Positions 9,823-23,720 are shown, counted from the first letter of the stretch. The stretch is DNA of 64,000 bases from Blasia pusilla (GCA_050084515.1 CM114272.1:8990001-9054000); one strand, 5' to 3'. Numbers and translations: made by a program. The notes: generated by a model from the letters alone, not told the origin.

Positions 9823-12800
9823 TCAAGGTTGCAACAACTCGGCAACATCTTCAATGAGTGTCTTTAAGTCTGATAGAGCAAGTCCTGGTTCGATCGTTTG
9901 TGCAAACAATTGAGCTCTTGCCTGGTTGTGTGAAGGGTACCTATGATGTCCCATCCTGATAGGGAGTGCCCAATGGAGTTCCTTGGAGGTCTTGCATTTT
10001 CCAGAACAGTCAGTCCCTGAAGGTGGAACCTTTCCACAAGTGATTCCCTGCACAAGTGACACAACAATTTGAGAAGTACATCAAGTGATTGGCCATTTAA
10101 CTCAGCCACATTTACGCCACATTATCCTTTCATATCGTAGCACGCTTACCAAGGACCCCCTATTGCAAGCCCTGGCAACCAACGCCTGCATAAATGCGCG
10201 TTCATCCAAATCAGCAGATGGTTCTCCCTCCCAACGTAAGCCGTAAGGAGTCTCCATTGAAGCCCCACGGATGCTCTCGCTCTGCAGGAGTATTCTTCCA
10301 TGTTTCCTAACCAAGCAGCATAAAATTTGAACCACTGATAGCTGCATATCAGATCCACTCTGAAATCTTTTGCGTAGTCTTGATGATAACGCGGGGGGTA
10401 GCTCTAGTTTGCCACCTGTGTTGACCAAGCCAAGCAAAGAAACTGCTGCATCTCCAATGGCCCAGCAATCAGCAATTCCCGAGCCATCATCTGTAATTAC
10501 AACCCAAGTACACCAATAATACTTGATCAGTAATACATCTGGGAATCCACTAACTCTCAGCAGAATATATCCAGCAAGCACAGGTTCGTTTATTGAAGGA
10601 GCCTTGAAGGAGCCTACTCCACGACTTACCAATTACAAAGCAAGCCAAAGCCAGGGGAATGCCCGATGAGAACATCCCATTGAATCTGGAAGATTCAGGA
10701 TCAAGTGTTGACGTCAGTTCAGGAGTCAACATCTTTGATTCATCTGGAGCACCTTGCCAAAAGAAGACGAGCGCTTGAACTCCCACGACCTGTGAAGAAG
10801 GGACAGCCAAGACCATTTGAGAGTCCGTTCCACAGCTATCTCTCATCCTAGCATTGTCAAATCAGGCGATCAAAGCGTTATTCTTATTTTTTGATGTGGT
10901 AAACTTGGTACGCGTACTCCACTCCAATATCAGCCTTAACCAAAGATTTGCTCACCTTACAGCAAACTCTGAACAAGCGATCGGTATGTATGATATCTCC
11001 TATGCACCTCGAGGGATGTTTCATTGCACTCCGCAGAGTGGTACAATGTACTGATTCTGAAGCTGTCCGCCGGAGGCACGAAATCAGAGCATCCAAATAT
11101 AGTTGGATCATGAACCAGAGTTCTTGTATCTGCTTTTGAAATATGGGGCTGTCTTTTCTGTAGTGCGCCGATTTGAGTTGCAGGCCTTGGCACCACCTCA
11201 TACAGTCAATGCGTACCGCATCTCTCATATAGAAGTGAATGAAGTACTTCGCATACTTACTGATCCTTGGTTCAGCTTTCTCTTCTTTGAGGAGACTCAG
11301 CCATGATATTGGAGAAGCCTTTATTGTTCTATCATTTCTGTCTCCAATGAATTGGAAATCCTCACGAAGCCCTTCCACCACCAAATTGAAGTTCGACACC
11401 TTGAACATGTGGAGACCAAGCACACCCTGCCAAAAAATCAGTCGATGGGCTTCTTGGCGGAACCAAAAGGCCCCAGTTTAAAGCCAAAACCTTGAGACGT
11501 GCCTGAACCGATACTACTGACCTGGTAAGTGTTGGAAATATGCATGCTTGACAAAAGGTCCGGTATCATCACATCAAGTACTCTTGTTGCATCACTTAAT
11601 TGCAACTTTCCTGAAGTCCTGCAAATCTGCCCATAAAAGATTAAATGTTAACTACGTCACTAGACTAAGCATAGAATATTTCCACGTTTCCAGAAATTCA
11701 TGAATTTCTGTGGTCGCACCTGTTGGCTTTGAGGTCTGATTGCCAATGAGGAAATAATTGAGAAGCTATGATTTAGAATTTGAACACTTGGTAGACCGGA
11801 AAGCAGGTTAAGCATCTATACAGGTACAAAAAGCAAAATTCAGCGTCCAAAGGCCTGAGAAAGAAACCTGTAAGGATCCTAACAGAGTGACGCCAAGTTC
11901 CTCACTTGCAATGATTAGACGTGGAGACTGGCCGACAATTTTTTCCAAAGATGGTAATGAATTCCCCCACAGAGGCCATCCCTTTGTTTCATCAGAATCA
12001 TCACCATGTTTTTTAATCCAAGGCCTTGAGCTTGAATTATGCAATAAAAAATCGATTTGCTTACAGAAGTTGGAGAACGGAGGAACCTGTCAGCAAAAAA
12101 CACACAAAGATCATGTAATGCTGTCCATTGTGCAAAGAAGTTAGCACCATAGCTGATCGAAAAGCAATTCTTTTGACCTGCCCTCAGGTGCTATATTTTA
12201 CCACATCCATGACCGATCAAGCAAACAGGTGAGTAACTCACATCTAGGGACAAGTGATAAAGCCTTTACCTTTCGAATTGATGTACAAGGCGTTCGTCCA
12301 CCTATATGGCAAGATTGTTGATGAAATAGGAACTCCTTAAAGGCATCCTATTCAAATTCAAGAGGATTCACGAAAATCCAGCTTCAGATTTCTGGTGTTA
12401 TTGATGTGACAAAACTTTCATTGGTAGCCACTCATTGGACCCGCTATTTCTTCCTACACACCTATCTGGAAAGCAGTGACCATCCGAGTTCTAGTGAAAG
12501 TGATGAGTGACACATTTGATCTCACATACTGCATGTAACCTACTGTTTCTTCCAGAATAAGAATCTATTAGGCAGCGAGCAGCTACGCGGTATGTACATT
12601 TTGGGTAGACTAGGACCCCAAGTTCATCCCACCTTGTTCCATACAGCAGCATACGTGCTTACCTATTATAAAACTCAAAATTCAGTTTGAGGAAACTATT
12701 GATTGGTTTTCACATTTCCTGATTAGCGGTTTTAACCATTTGGCTTAAATGTGAAAGTAGTTGGCTACTCCCGAATAGAAACTGCTCTAGACAGCCAATT

Positions 12801-15800
12801 TAGAGGATAGAAAAGTGTCACATCTACCTCAGGTAAAGAGATCTTACTCGCTCCAGAGAGTCATCTGGAGCCAAAAGCCTTTGAGCATACTTCTGGATGA
12901 TACCAGGATCCTGCATATAAGGCCTGAAATTAGATAAGCATACGAAAAAACGCTCACTGACCGAGCACCATTAGAAGTCTAACTTGTTTGGTGCAGTGAA
13001 AGCATGTCCTGGACAAATCATAAGCTTTGGTCTTAGTCACAAGCTGTCCAGTTCCAAAAAGCCTATTTGAGAGGTGACATCCATAGCAGTAGTCAGATCT
13101 ACCTCAGGTAAAGAGATCACATAAATTCGACGTATCACTGGAAGCTATCACCATAAGAGCAATGATCACACAGAAGCAGAAAGACAGAAAGCTTATATAC
13201 CGTCTTTGATCCGAGCAGTTCCTTATCGCTGTAGATTCCATGAAATTTCTGCCTGAAGCTTCCAATAAGTGAAAGTACCCTGTCAATATGAAGATAGACA
13301 CACTTCGTAAGTCTCGAGGAACAATGAAACTCAAGACTGCAAGTGAAGTTTATCATCATCATTACTTGGGTGATTATATCAAATCATTTGATGAGGAATT
13401 GAACTTGTGAAGTATCACAAAATTACCAGAAAGTAGATGCAAATGATATTCGTTGGATGTACTTGAGAAGGAGACTGTGGGAATGTAGCTGATCTACGGG
13501 CCTGAACAGCGCAAAATCCCCAATGTGATGTGCATATGCATCTCAAGATTAGCATTCATTGAAGTCGATATGATAACAAGTGAAAGGAAATAAACTTTAT
13601 CTCCGTAAACTCCTTGAGGTGGAGGCTGTCTTACAAATGAAACAAGCGAAAAAAGAATATGGGGAATTAGCTTCACTCACGGAGTATGGAGTGGAGAGAA
13701 GAGTAGTACGGACACGTGAGAGCGCAAGCAAGCACCCAGTAATAACGCATTTTCCGTATAATTTTTCACAGTTACAGCATGGACATCTTTCAGAGAAAGC
13801 TGTAAAGTGACACGAAGGCATTGTTCCTCAGGGTAAGAAGAAGTTTGTAAGTATGCGACATCTTTCAAATCGACAAACATTCGACATACTTAGTTTAGAT
13901 TCGCAGTGCCTATTGACCAAATGGCTCCTGCACGTCACTCGTATGAGGTCCTAAAGCAATTAATTAGACCTAGGTCCCTGGTAATCGGGGAGCACTTAAA
14001 GTGGAGGTGTAAAAAACAGTGCTTTGCAATTATGAGCTGTTCCCAGCAAATCCATCTTGAAACTAGACCGTATTCTGGCAATTTGAATCAGCTCCAACGA
14101 TGAGTTTCACTCTCAGGAATCATAAGATCCACACTTACCATCACCCCTACTCGCAATCCATGCACTTGAGTGTGTCTTTGGTGAGTGAGAAGTAACCACA
14201 CACGTCCGTCAAGTCCCACTAACGTCCCTTGAAACAAAATTGTTGTAACGACACCGACATAAGATATGAGTCTGATATCCCTGAGATCCTCCGTGGTCCT
14301 CATAACTTGTCGCGCATGTTCGTTGCCGTCAGAGTTCGTTGCAGACACATCCATCGACGTCGCACCATCACATGCCTGACCATAGAAGTTTCTCTTAAAC
14401 TCCTTCACGCCTCCAAGCTTGTCCAGTCTACAACCACCACGATCCACTGGGACGGTCGGTGTTTCGGATCGGGTTGTGGCGTCTTCCGCTGACGGTTCGA
14501 TCTTATGTCCTCGTTCAGTCTTACTGCGGTTGCCAAACTCGGCATCATAGCTTCTTATGTCCTCAGGCTCATTTGCTCCAATGGATTCCGTAACCGACGC
14601 ATTCACCAAATCATGTTGGATATAATTCTTTGGGCTGGAGACTGCTTCGATCCTTTTCCCGGGCTCGCCTTCCACGGTCACCGCACTAGTGCCTTCGGTC
14701 AAGCCCTCTATTCTCACATTGAGACACCGTTCATGGCCTTGTCTTCTGTCCCGAATTCCAAGAACCGATTCGCGGATTCCCGGATTACTGGCCCCGCGAA
14801 TCTTTCCGACCATCGGTGCCGTAATATCAGATTTAAAGTCAGTTGAGGAAGAATTTGAATTCACACATGTCCAATTGAATCTACAGCTACAGCCAACAAG
14901 AGCGATCAAGCTAGTTCGGGTTGCAACGAAAATGATATACTTTCTCAGCTCGGGTCCTACACAGATGAGCTTCTTCCGAAGACCATTCACTGCAATACAA
15001 CGTCCGAGGCTTCCTGAAAGTATGGGGCGCCAAGCAGCTACGGAACCAGAAAAGTAAATTCTCGAGACGCTTCTCCAACTTAGATACCTCCCGTCTTTAT
15101 CAAGTCCGGTTCTACAACACAAACAGGATTTCGGCTGCATTCCCAAATTCGACGGCCTCCGTTTCGTAGGGGAGGATCCAAGGTTTAAACGGTTGCAAGA
15201 GAATTTCTCAAAAATAGTCCCATCACTTCGTCTCGTATTCGCGCCTGATGCAGTTTCAGCTGCATGATCGGTAGACCGTGTTTTAAATCTGTCGGGGCTG
15301 TCAACCATACTCCACGGGTCTACGTGTAAATGGCTGCAAGAATGACAAATTTCAAGCTCCACCAGAAATCCCACCATACGTTCATGCGTTTCCTCAGTTA
15401 TTTTCTCAGTAGCCACGGCCTTACCAAGAGACTTCGAATTGGAAACAGATATGGCACGGTCTACAGAATATCTACATGGAAGTGTAAATTGGGGACTGAT
15501 GGAGCGGAGTGTACCGCAAAGATTTAGGCGATTTTCCCGTTTCACTTGTTTCTTAGACAGGGGGCTTTCCAGGGCAGCACTACGTATATCTCCAGCTGCA
15601 GAGTTCAAGCACAGAGAAGGAAAAGTTGGCAATTCTGCAGGATGGTCGTCTATAACTTCCAGACTGTGAATCTCCAGAAACCCCCACCCACTAGCATCGC
15701 TCGGGCCTTCCGAGACCTCCTCTCCATCCGTACCAGTTCCAACTACCTTCCCAGTTTTTGAAATTTTCGGATTATTCCTACGACCTACATACGGAATTTT

Positions 15801-16295
15801 CGGCGTGGATTGGGCGGAGCGATCATCTGCACTCGCTTTACTAGAACTTCGGCGAATTTTCCCTGGAATGAAACTCCAAGAGTTCACCCTCACATTCCTC
15901 CCAACGAAGAGAGGACTAGCGCCTCGAGCAACAGCACAGCAGATTGATCCTGTCGAGTCGGTAAATGATAGGCAGTCCGCAGCAAATGACAATCCATTCC
16001 AAGAATGAAGGGTCTTATTACACAGCTGTAAACGACCTACCAGAATCCAAGACTGGGGCAACACTCGTAACACTCGACGATCTGACTTAACCCTTTTGGC
16101 AAGACCATCAGCCTGCTCACCCCTTTCTTCTCCCTTTCTCTTACCAATAGTGTCTCCGACCGAACGATTAGAATGCATTGCCTCCACCGCTCTCTCAGCA
16201 TTGGCATTCTCACCAGTTCGCGCATCCGACAGAAGGGATGATGAGCAACAGACTTTGGCAGACTCCAAGAGACTACCGACGGTGAGAACCTGCAT
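9823..16295 (-). CDS. CTC1: CST telomere complex subunit CTC1, 12 exons
   Basis: Exons on the - strand: 16295-14139, 13799-13681, 13336-13201, 12910-12848, 12347-12270, 12086-11868, 11626-11522, 11426-11261, 11129-10961, 10847-10630, 10490-10150, 10047-9823. All introns are GT-AG and every junction keeps phase, giving about 1331 aa, close to plant CTC1 (about 1270 in Arabidopsis, from memory). The start MQVLTVGSLLE matches the plant N-terminus, followed by ILVGRLQL, SICCAVARG and FIPGKIRR of the first OB-fold. Later conserved parts are LLLGACLRSHVSVLLFSPL, RQKFHGIYSDKELLGSK, GKLQLSDATRVLDVMIPDL and GVQALVFFW. CTC1 with STN1 and TEN1 binds single-stranded telomeric DNA, caps telomeres and recruits polymerase alpha-primase. 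The gene appears intact. Family assignment is from recalled similarity. Confidence 0.9.
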
Positions 16296-17050
16296 GCTGT
16301 GATTCGTGTCGCCTGATCATTTACAGCGAGATGTGGTGACAGTTGATAATCTCAAATACCCTTGACTACTCTTCGGATGTAGCTCCGTCGACCCCGCCTT
16401 GCTGTTACAGCTATACCCCGGCCTAGGAAAATTTTGGAACAAATCGCACTCCACACAGCTGGAAGAATGAAGTCCATTTCCCTCACCAAGAGTATGGCTC
16501 GTAACTGCCATCAAACTCTACCACATCATCCTTTACCGATCCACACGCTACTTACACCTCCAGAACCGTGCTTCCATGCCCATCATAAATTACTCGCGCC
16601 TCCGACTCCCCATTAAACTAGCCATCACACAGAGCGCCTGCCTGTGATGCATCCTACAGCGCTCCACTCCAAACAATTGAGGGGCCGACAACTCCGCAAA
16701 TCTTCTACACCGGAATCGAAACACCGTCCTCCTCCCTCTCGGGAATTCTACATCCAGAATGAAAACGTACAATATGCACACCCTCCGTCACCGCTCCAGA
16801 ATTCTCCAGCACCCGCCGCAGTCCTCAAGACACAAAAATAAGCTCGATCCACAACACATCTCTCGTCTCGTTCGCCGTGTGCACCCCCCCCCCCCCGGGA
16901 TGTCCTGAGAGTCCCGTGCCTTTCCCATTCTTTCTTCCCCTCCGTCCCCCACTTCACATGGAACTCAATCGAGTTCAAGTGGTGATGGCGGGAGTCGCAC
17001 TCCGCGTTCCTCCTTTCCGGGAGCCTCCCGGGCGACCGTTGCCTGGGACT
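16296..17050. promoter_or_regulatory. upstream region and probable 5' UTR/promoter of CTC1
   Basis: Moderately GC-rich DNA upstream of the CTC1 start. No clear TATA box is evident on the - strand. A C-homopolymer of 14 bases lies near 16884-16897. DNA turns sharply AT-rich after about 17.05 kb. Confidence 0.35.
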
Positions 17051-19149
17051 GCACCGATGTGCCCTCCTTTTTATTCATGGGTTTTATTAACCTAATTATC
17101 TTTGATTATTAATGTTAAATTAATCTCCGAAATTCATGCTTTTTTTCAAATAAAATTTTTAATTAAAATATGCGTATTTAAAATTCGAAAGGGTATTTTC
17201 CGATTTCAATTAAGTTATTTTAATTCAAAACACACGTATTTAAAATTCCAAAAAACACTTCTCAATGATAATATATGTATAATAATGTAAATAACATGAC
17301 AATAAGACAAAACATGGTTGAATTTTGTTCCTCTAATCACATTAGATGTGTAGAGAGGGCAAGTATGCAGCCATGATTGGACTTATGAATAAATGTATTA
17401 ATGCTGCTTAGCTTGGGGTAGGCTAAATAATTAGTTTAGTACTTACATATGAGAGTAACGGAAATTAAATAGTCAGCTTAGTATGTATGTAGATTAACTT
17501 GTGCATTTGATGTTTGAGATTAGAGTATATAGTTAATAAAGGATTGAATTCAACGTTTTGGTTGGAGAATTAATGGACTAAGCAATGGTGCAATTTCAGA
17601 GCACGCTTCATTCAAGTACAAAACCCGGAACAATTATTTTTGAGGTGAAGAACACCTGAGCTGTATTTGTGATTACATTCAACACATGTACTTGTCGTTC
17701 AATTTTCCATAGGTAACATTTGAAAAGATTTGTACTCTCTCTTTGGGGCAATGTATGCATATTCTCTTCTTATCTCGTTCATAACGTGTAGATACAAAAT
17801 ATGAAATTAAGAACAATATTGTTCATTCGTAAGTTGATTTGCGATGTGTTGACATGATAGGGCAAGAATTCGTGTCAAAATGATTCCTTATCAGCTACTG
17901 CAAAAAGTCTTCTGACTCGACTTATTTTATAATGTGGTTCCTCAATATAAGGAGATGAGAAAGCTTAAAAGAACGTGTTTTGAATTCGGTCATTGCATGG
18001 TTTAACGTAATGGATTGGTATTTTCATGAGAAATCCATGAGACAAAAATACATCTATCCATTCAATGTGGTTCGGTATGAATAAATGACTTGGACTCTAT
18101 TAGTAAGAAAAAGAATTGGCTCTCGAATTTCCTGTGAATGAAAGATGTATATATGCAATTTAGGGAGAGAGGCCTCTTTGTTTAAGTAGCCTCAATGTTT
18201 TTAAAGCATGATTGTAGATAATCACTCGTTGGTCTATGCCGAAAATTGTTGCTTTACTACACTTATCTATGAGGGTTTTGGAGCAGATTGGGTGAACCCT
18301 TTTTAAATGTGTCATATAAAAAACCTCAAAATCGTTTTTGGAAAAACTTTGAAAGCCAACTTCTTCCACCTACAAATGAAGACAATGACCTTTATCGCAT
18401 ATGATGGCCGATAAATGAAAACCATTAAGTGCGTTGGGGCGGGTCATAAAGACACTGGTCGCATGGAATTTAAAAGATTCATGGCGGAAAAAATTATCTT
18501 CCAACCTTCATAGAAGTGATCAATGAAGGGATTCATTTCTGAATCCATTACGTCGAGCTACACAAGTAATAGTCACTTGCACTTTTGGATGAGTATAAAT
18601 AGTTCTATGAAGACCTGCTATGTTTGAAATAAGCGACACAAATCATTGGCTCAAAAACAACCAAATTGGAGAGTAGACATTGTTAGTCACTAACATATAT
18701 TCAAACATGCTAGGATTAAGATTTGATTATACTATAAGTGCGAGGAGTGTGAATTTTTTATAAGTATAGCTTCTCAAACTCAGGTGAAACCTGGCCTCAG
18801 ATGAAATTAATGGTCTGCCAAATTTCTCTGGAGCCTCAAAGAGTAGGGAAAACTTACGGTGTTAATTAAACTTGTCTACTGTTGGACATCCTCATGAATT
18901 GTAAATATAATATACACTATAGACCCAGGAGCTCATACTTCTTTTGCGTGCAGGTTCAAAAGATTCATTGAAACTTGCAATATTTAGAATTGCCACATTG
19001 TTGACATAGACCTACAACTTCAAGCAGGAATAGTTGATTTTAGTAGTTAATAAAAAAGCATAACAATTGAGATCATTCCAACAGATACTATAGTCGGATT
19101 AACGATTTATTAGTGAAATAGAGGTGACTAATAAATTGTTACACCTCTC
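17051..19149. other. AT-rich intergenic DNA, no gene seen
   Basis: Only short reading frames (for example 18160-18369 on the - strand, 69 codons) without any motif I recognise. It is probably decayed repeats. Confidence 0.5.
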
Positions 19150-19705
19150 TTTTGGCACTCTCCAATTGATAGTAAACTATAGGTCCCACTCCCTCGGATG
19201 TCCCCGCTTCAAGCCGTACTTGCTTAAGCCTTTCTTTACCATTTGCACTACTATCTCTGCCAACCCATTTGCCTCATGATGAACTCTAGACATGGTGTGC
19301 ACAGTGATCTATCAACATTTGATCACACAAGCCTCAAACTCTCCCTTAAACTTGGCACCGTAATTAGTCAATACCTCCACCCATGCATCATAATGACTAA
19401 GCACACGGTTTATAAACGCATAAGCTACTCCCTTAAAACCAAGATTTCCTCTAAAGCTTGCTCGCCTTGTTTGGTAGTGCGATAAAACAACTCTATCCAC
19501 TTGGAGAAATGCTCCACCATGACCAATACATACCTACGATGACACTTCGTCAATGACAAAGGTCTTGCAAAGTCTAGACTCCACTTATAACCTAATCCCA
19601 TGATGGGCAAAAGATGCAACTATGGAGTGGGAACATTGAAGGCTATATATTGTCATACCACTAATATTGAACATGCAATAATTTGTAAGTATGCTTTAAT
19701 CTGTT
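19150..19705 (-). pseudogene. gypsy integrase fragment of the G1/G2 family (G3)
   Basis: Read on the - strand, the segment holds PIMGLGYKWSLDFARPLSLT, RRYVLVMVEHFSKWIELF, GVAYAFINRVLSHYDA and VLTNYGAKFKGEF, collinear with the G1 integrase core, in which the second catalytic Asp is now Asn. Further on it matches G1 down to GLKRGHPREWDL. It has no RT, methyltransferase or PHD, so it is a truncated relic, cut on its 5' side by repeat X copy B. Confidence 0.85.
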
Positions 19706-20040
19706 GTGAGCATACACATCGCTACACAACATACATCATTGTCACCGAACACACACATAAACACGCACGATCCCATGCTAACCCATGGCATCCAAACAAC
19801 GAGACAACAAGTACCAAAATATCTCCAATAAAAATAAGTAGATCTCACATCACATCTCAACACCATAGCTCCCAAGTGTGTGCACTCTCACATATCTCTC
19901 TCAATGTCAAACCAAACCCACTCTCCTAATGAGAGGCTTGGGTTACACTCACAAGGAAAGGGACCATAGCTCCGCCGCCTCGTGCCAAGAGGTTCAACAA
20001 ATTCTCTCTCAAGATCTCCCTCTTGGAAGTGTACCCCCTT
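19706..20040 (-). repeat. dispersed repeat X, copy B (left part)
   Basis: Same repeat as copies A, C and D. It starts with CATACACATCGCTACACAAC and continues through CACTCTCCTAATGAGAGGCT. It is interrupted at 20040 by a 1-kb LTR and resumes at 21047 (CCCTCTCCCAAGCTCTCTCC), ending near 21115. Confidence 0.8.
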
Positions 20041-21041
20041 TGTCGTGCGCCTACTCTCCTTGAACGTCAATCTTAGTGTTGCGCAAGCGTACGTTCAGTA
20101 AGACACGCTCTCATTGCCAACCTGCACCCAAACGCACTCAGGTTAGTCTCGCTTTGGGTCAAGCGGCCTTCCAACCCATCGAGTCCTCAATTCGGCATCT
20201 CATCAAGCTCAACCTTCCCTCATTCCTAGGTTCCCAACACGACAAGTCCTTCAAGACTTGGAATAGACTTTCTGGTTAGTCTAGGAACCTAAAACGGAAC
20301 TTGTGCGCCTAGCGGTCCCGACTGTTCAACGGACCTTGTGCGAGTTCCTAACCAGGACCCAAGTAATTGAGTCGCGGGTTGGAATCCAAGAGGGATCTCT
20401 AAATTCACCTCAATAGACTTGGTTCAGGTTTTCAAGTCCAACTCCAAACTCCCGATCTGTTCCATGCCCTTGAGCCGCCCCGTGGCGCCCAAAGTGGGGT
20501 TCGAGTCCCAAGCACCCTTGGAGACCTTCCCCTTTACTAGTACTTCTAGAGATATCCACCCACTCCCTACCTTTGGGAAAGGATGGTCGGGCCCTTCATT
20601 TTGGCCCTCAACGCGATTCTACTTATAATTTTTTTCAAGCCGTTTCTCAGCTGCTACTTGTGCGTCTGCGGAGATCTTTAGTGCATCTGACCCAACTTTC
20701 CATAAGCTTTCCAATGCATCCTTATTCGTCCCAAACGCATCTTGGTACTAAAAGTTATGGCCATAAATACAGTCGAAAACTCTCAAACGCTAGTGGTGTC
20801 CCAAATCCGGATTCCTTCCTTTGGCAACCCACTTCCTAGACTTAACTCCTCTCAAGTCTTGATCCGTGTTTGGTCCAGGTTTCTCAGTCGCGACCACAAA
20901 ATATGAAACGCGAAGCCTTATTTGCGTCTCGTCTCTTGTCTCTTCTCCGAGACCACTCCAACGTGCAAACCATCTTAGTGTGAGCCCGCTAGTGTTCCGA
21001 TGTTCCGCTTTGGCACTCGTTTGGTCATGAGGGTTGCGACA
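20041..21041 (-). repeat. solo LTR E1 nested in repeat X copy B
   Basis: A 1001-bp segment bounded by TGTCG and CGACA, which are inverted termini with TG...CA ends. It is flanked by CCCTT and TCCTT, a 5-bp target duplication with one mismatch. The flanking sequences join to give uninterrupted repeat X. Two related copies lie at 47953-48981 and 49687-50659. Orientation is inferred from the polypurine tract next to the third copy. Confidence 0.8.
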
Positions 21042-21046
21042 TCCTT

Positions 21047-21115
21047 CCCTCTCCCAAGCTCTCTCCTCGGTAACTTATGCTTGTAGGTTAAGTGACAAAG
21101 TGACCTAAGGAAGTA
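21047..21115 (-). repeat. dispersed repeat X, copy B (right part)
   Basis: Continuation of copy B after the nested LTR, matching copy A at about 6675-6740, then fading. Confidence 0.65.
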
Positions 21116-21634
21116 ATTCTTATTGTTATGGAATGTATGTCGTGATCAACACAATGAATTGCTTAGATGTTGGCATGAGAGTCGTTTGCAGCTTGGATTG
21201 CCAAGTTGATATTAGAGATTAACATGACAATGCACCCAATTGCAATATATGGCAATTGATGAAAATCTTCATCTTCTAACCAAGATATTAACTCTGGAAT
21301 TGATGGTGCATCAATAGTTATTCCAACAAGAATAATTGATGTTGTACCAAAGAACCTCTTGAGACATATTGTGTTAAATACTTGGACATCAATGCGGTGT
21401 GAACAGACTATTAATGTATCATGTGAAATAAAGTCTAAGGCTTCTGATTCATTGACAAAAAAATCTTTTAAGCAAGCGTGAATTGCAGATTCTAATGGTA
21501 GTGAGGATCTAATATCAGTAAGAAATCTAAGGTACTCTAGATCTCCAAAGTGTCTTATTGGTGTCTTTAATCCGAGCTTCTTAACATTACTTTAAAATAG
21601 AGAAATTAGTAGGTGAGAAGTGCTACCAAAAAAA
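21116..21634. other. AT-rich DNA, probably the decayed C-terminal helicase part of the Helitron
   Basis: No clean reading frame. It lies directly downstream, on the - strand, of helicase motif II at 21.8 kb, so later helicase motifs are expected here. I could not identify them. Confidence 0.3.
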
Positions 21635-22098
21635 TCAAATGTATGAGTACAGATAGGAGGTAGTTGCGCCCACAAGTAAAATTAATCTGTTAGAAAAAGA
21701 TGTATTGCCGTAACACGGCCTGCTTTGGTTGAGTCTCATTGCTATTATCTCCATCAAACGAGGAGTGAGCATAGAACATTCATCTATAATAAATATTTCT
21801 GCACTCTGCAGCCTAATATAGGGATGAGATATAGCATGCATGTTAGGAATGTCTCCACGAAGCAGTATCCAAAATGCATTGTGTAATGTAGTTGCTTCTG
21901 GATAGAGACGTACTGCTGTAATACATGTAGTAGGCTAGTAGCTACTATGAGGAGATAGTAGCCTTTGTTTCTCCAATACTTGCACATGAAATTTACAAAG
22001 AATGTTTTTACTGAACTTGGAGCTCCTTGGAGCACAAAAACTCCAGAGGAAAGGTCCTGCAAATATTTGAATAAGTTGTGTTGTTCCGTGTTTCGCAT
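21635..22098 (-). pseudogene. Helitron PIF1-type helicase fragment
   Basis: The - strand reads VFVLQGAPSSVKTFFVNF, a Walker A motif with GAPGSGKT changed to GAPSSVKT. It is followed by RNKGYYLLIVATS and, in the next frame, AEIFIIDECSMLTPRLMEII, a Walker B/DEAD-type motif II of PIF1-like helicases. A frameshift separates the two. In Helitrons the helicase unwinds DNA during rolling-circle transposition. The altered Walker A and frame breaks show that it is dead. Confidence 0.85.
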
Positions 22099-22566
22099 GT
22101 TGTCATCTATCTGTTGGGCATGGGTAGTAATGTTCTTCTGACATGGTTGTGATATTGAGGTGACACCTTCGAAGAATGAATATATATTACTGTCTAGAAT
22201 TGGCTGTAAGATGTTTGCACACTTTGATACTATTTTTGCAATATGGATAGTATTCCATAAGTTCTGAACAACATGGGCTTGTATTAATGAGGTAATAGAC
22301 TCCAGGTCTTATACAATGCCACAATGTGAATATTCATGGATAAATTTCCACTCATTGGAAGTGGAAGAAAGAAGAATTTGCTCTGACCTAGATGGAATAC
22401 GCTATAAAAGTAGGCTATAGAGGAACTCATTCCACAGGTATAAATGGTGAAACTCTCTAAACCTCATTACTTTAGATGTGGAATACACATTATTTCCAAG
22501 AGAATCAATTCCTACAAGTGTGGTAATTTTTTTCTTAGTAGGTTTCTTATGTATATCATAACTTGC

Positions 22567-23720
22567 TCAATACTGTGTGAAGGTCAAATCTTCTAAAGAG
22601 GATTGTCTATTGGAGTATAGCTCAATATGGTGGATACAAGGAATTGAAGTATTATTGTATAACAAAGTTCTTTGAGAGGGAGGGTTTGAGTCAATATATT
22701 TAACAGACTCGGAGCTGAATATTATAGGTATTTGCATGGATGCTAAAGTTGCTTCTGTTGCAGAATTTGAATGATTGAGGACAACTCCTAAGATAAGCTT
22801 CAATCTAACTTCATCCAAGGCTTCTAATCCAAGGCACCTAGCAGTTTTTGTATCAATATCAAGTGAGCCTGTGGGTTCTGACTTTAATACATACTTGATA
22901 AGATAAAAGGACCAATATGTATTTGTGACTCTTTGTATGTTCATATGTGCTCCTCAAAGTAGTAGAACTAATGGATGGTATGGTATAACATTGCGATGAA
23001 GGTGTCGATAATATGTCAAACGCATGGTTTGTGGGTGAATGAATGGAACTGTGGCTAGATTTGTGTCATCAGGAAAACCTAGCCTAAAACAAGGTTTTTG
23101 GTGTTTTTTCCTAACTATACCAGCACCTCCTTTACAATGGTGCAATTATTTAGAGTTCACATAATCAAGAAGTATTGAATTCGGACTAGTAGAAGTAGTG
23201 TTTGTTTCCTTTGATGGAGGATTTTAAAATGTAGAGCTAGGAATGTAAGCACATACATATGTCATAAGTGACTCTATCAATATCATTTGAAGAAATCGAG
23301 AATACTATGTGACAATGTAGGCTACCTATATTTTGTAACTCATATCTGATTACGTAATTTATAACATGACCAAGGATATGGGGACCCGAGAGTATGTACT
23401 AGGAGAAAAATGTGTAAGATCTGGTGTGGAAGAGTTGTGGACACTCTGCAAGTGCATCTCTCCATGTAAATGAACTATTGAAATTTTGTACTATATTCTC
23501 TATGTGGCCGATCTCTATCCATCTTGTAGGCGATACTTCATGAGATGTAAGAGTGAGGAAGAACTGGGGCATGCCCCATCTAGCTACTATAGCTTTGAGA
23601 TCTTTCAAGTGTTTGCGATGCCAAGCAGGAGTACCAGGTAATTGAGGGCTCAATGAATGTTTTGATAGATTATAGCATAGATCTTCCTCTGGAAGGTGGG
23701 GCTTATCTCTTCTCAATTTG
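22567..23720 (-). pseudogene. Helitron Rep (HUH nuclease) domain, decayed
   Basis: Three Rep motifs are in order on the - strand. Motif 1 is MPQFFLTLTSHE (about 23.55 kb). Motif 2 is the HUH motif in ELQNIGSLHCHIVF, with HCH at about 23306-23317. The tyrosine motif is FYLIKYVLKSEPTG (about 22.87-22.91 kb), holding the Y-x3-Y pair of catalytic tyrosines. NVIPYHPLVLLL (about 22.95 kb) is also a well-known Helitron segment. Frames change between motifs. Rep nicks and joins DNA at the element ends. Confidence 0.88.

Noticed and set aside
14229-16302. Several 60-120 codon frames on the + strand opposite the CTC1 first exon
   Set aside because: Shadows of a 719-codon coding exon, with no motifs of their own.
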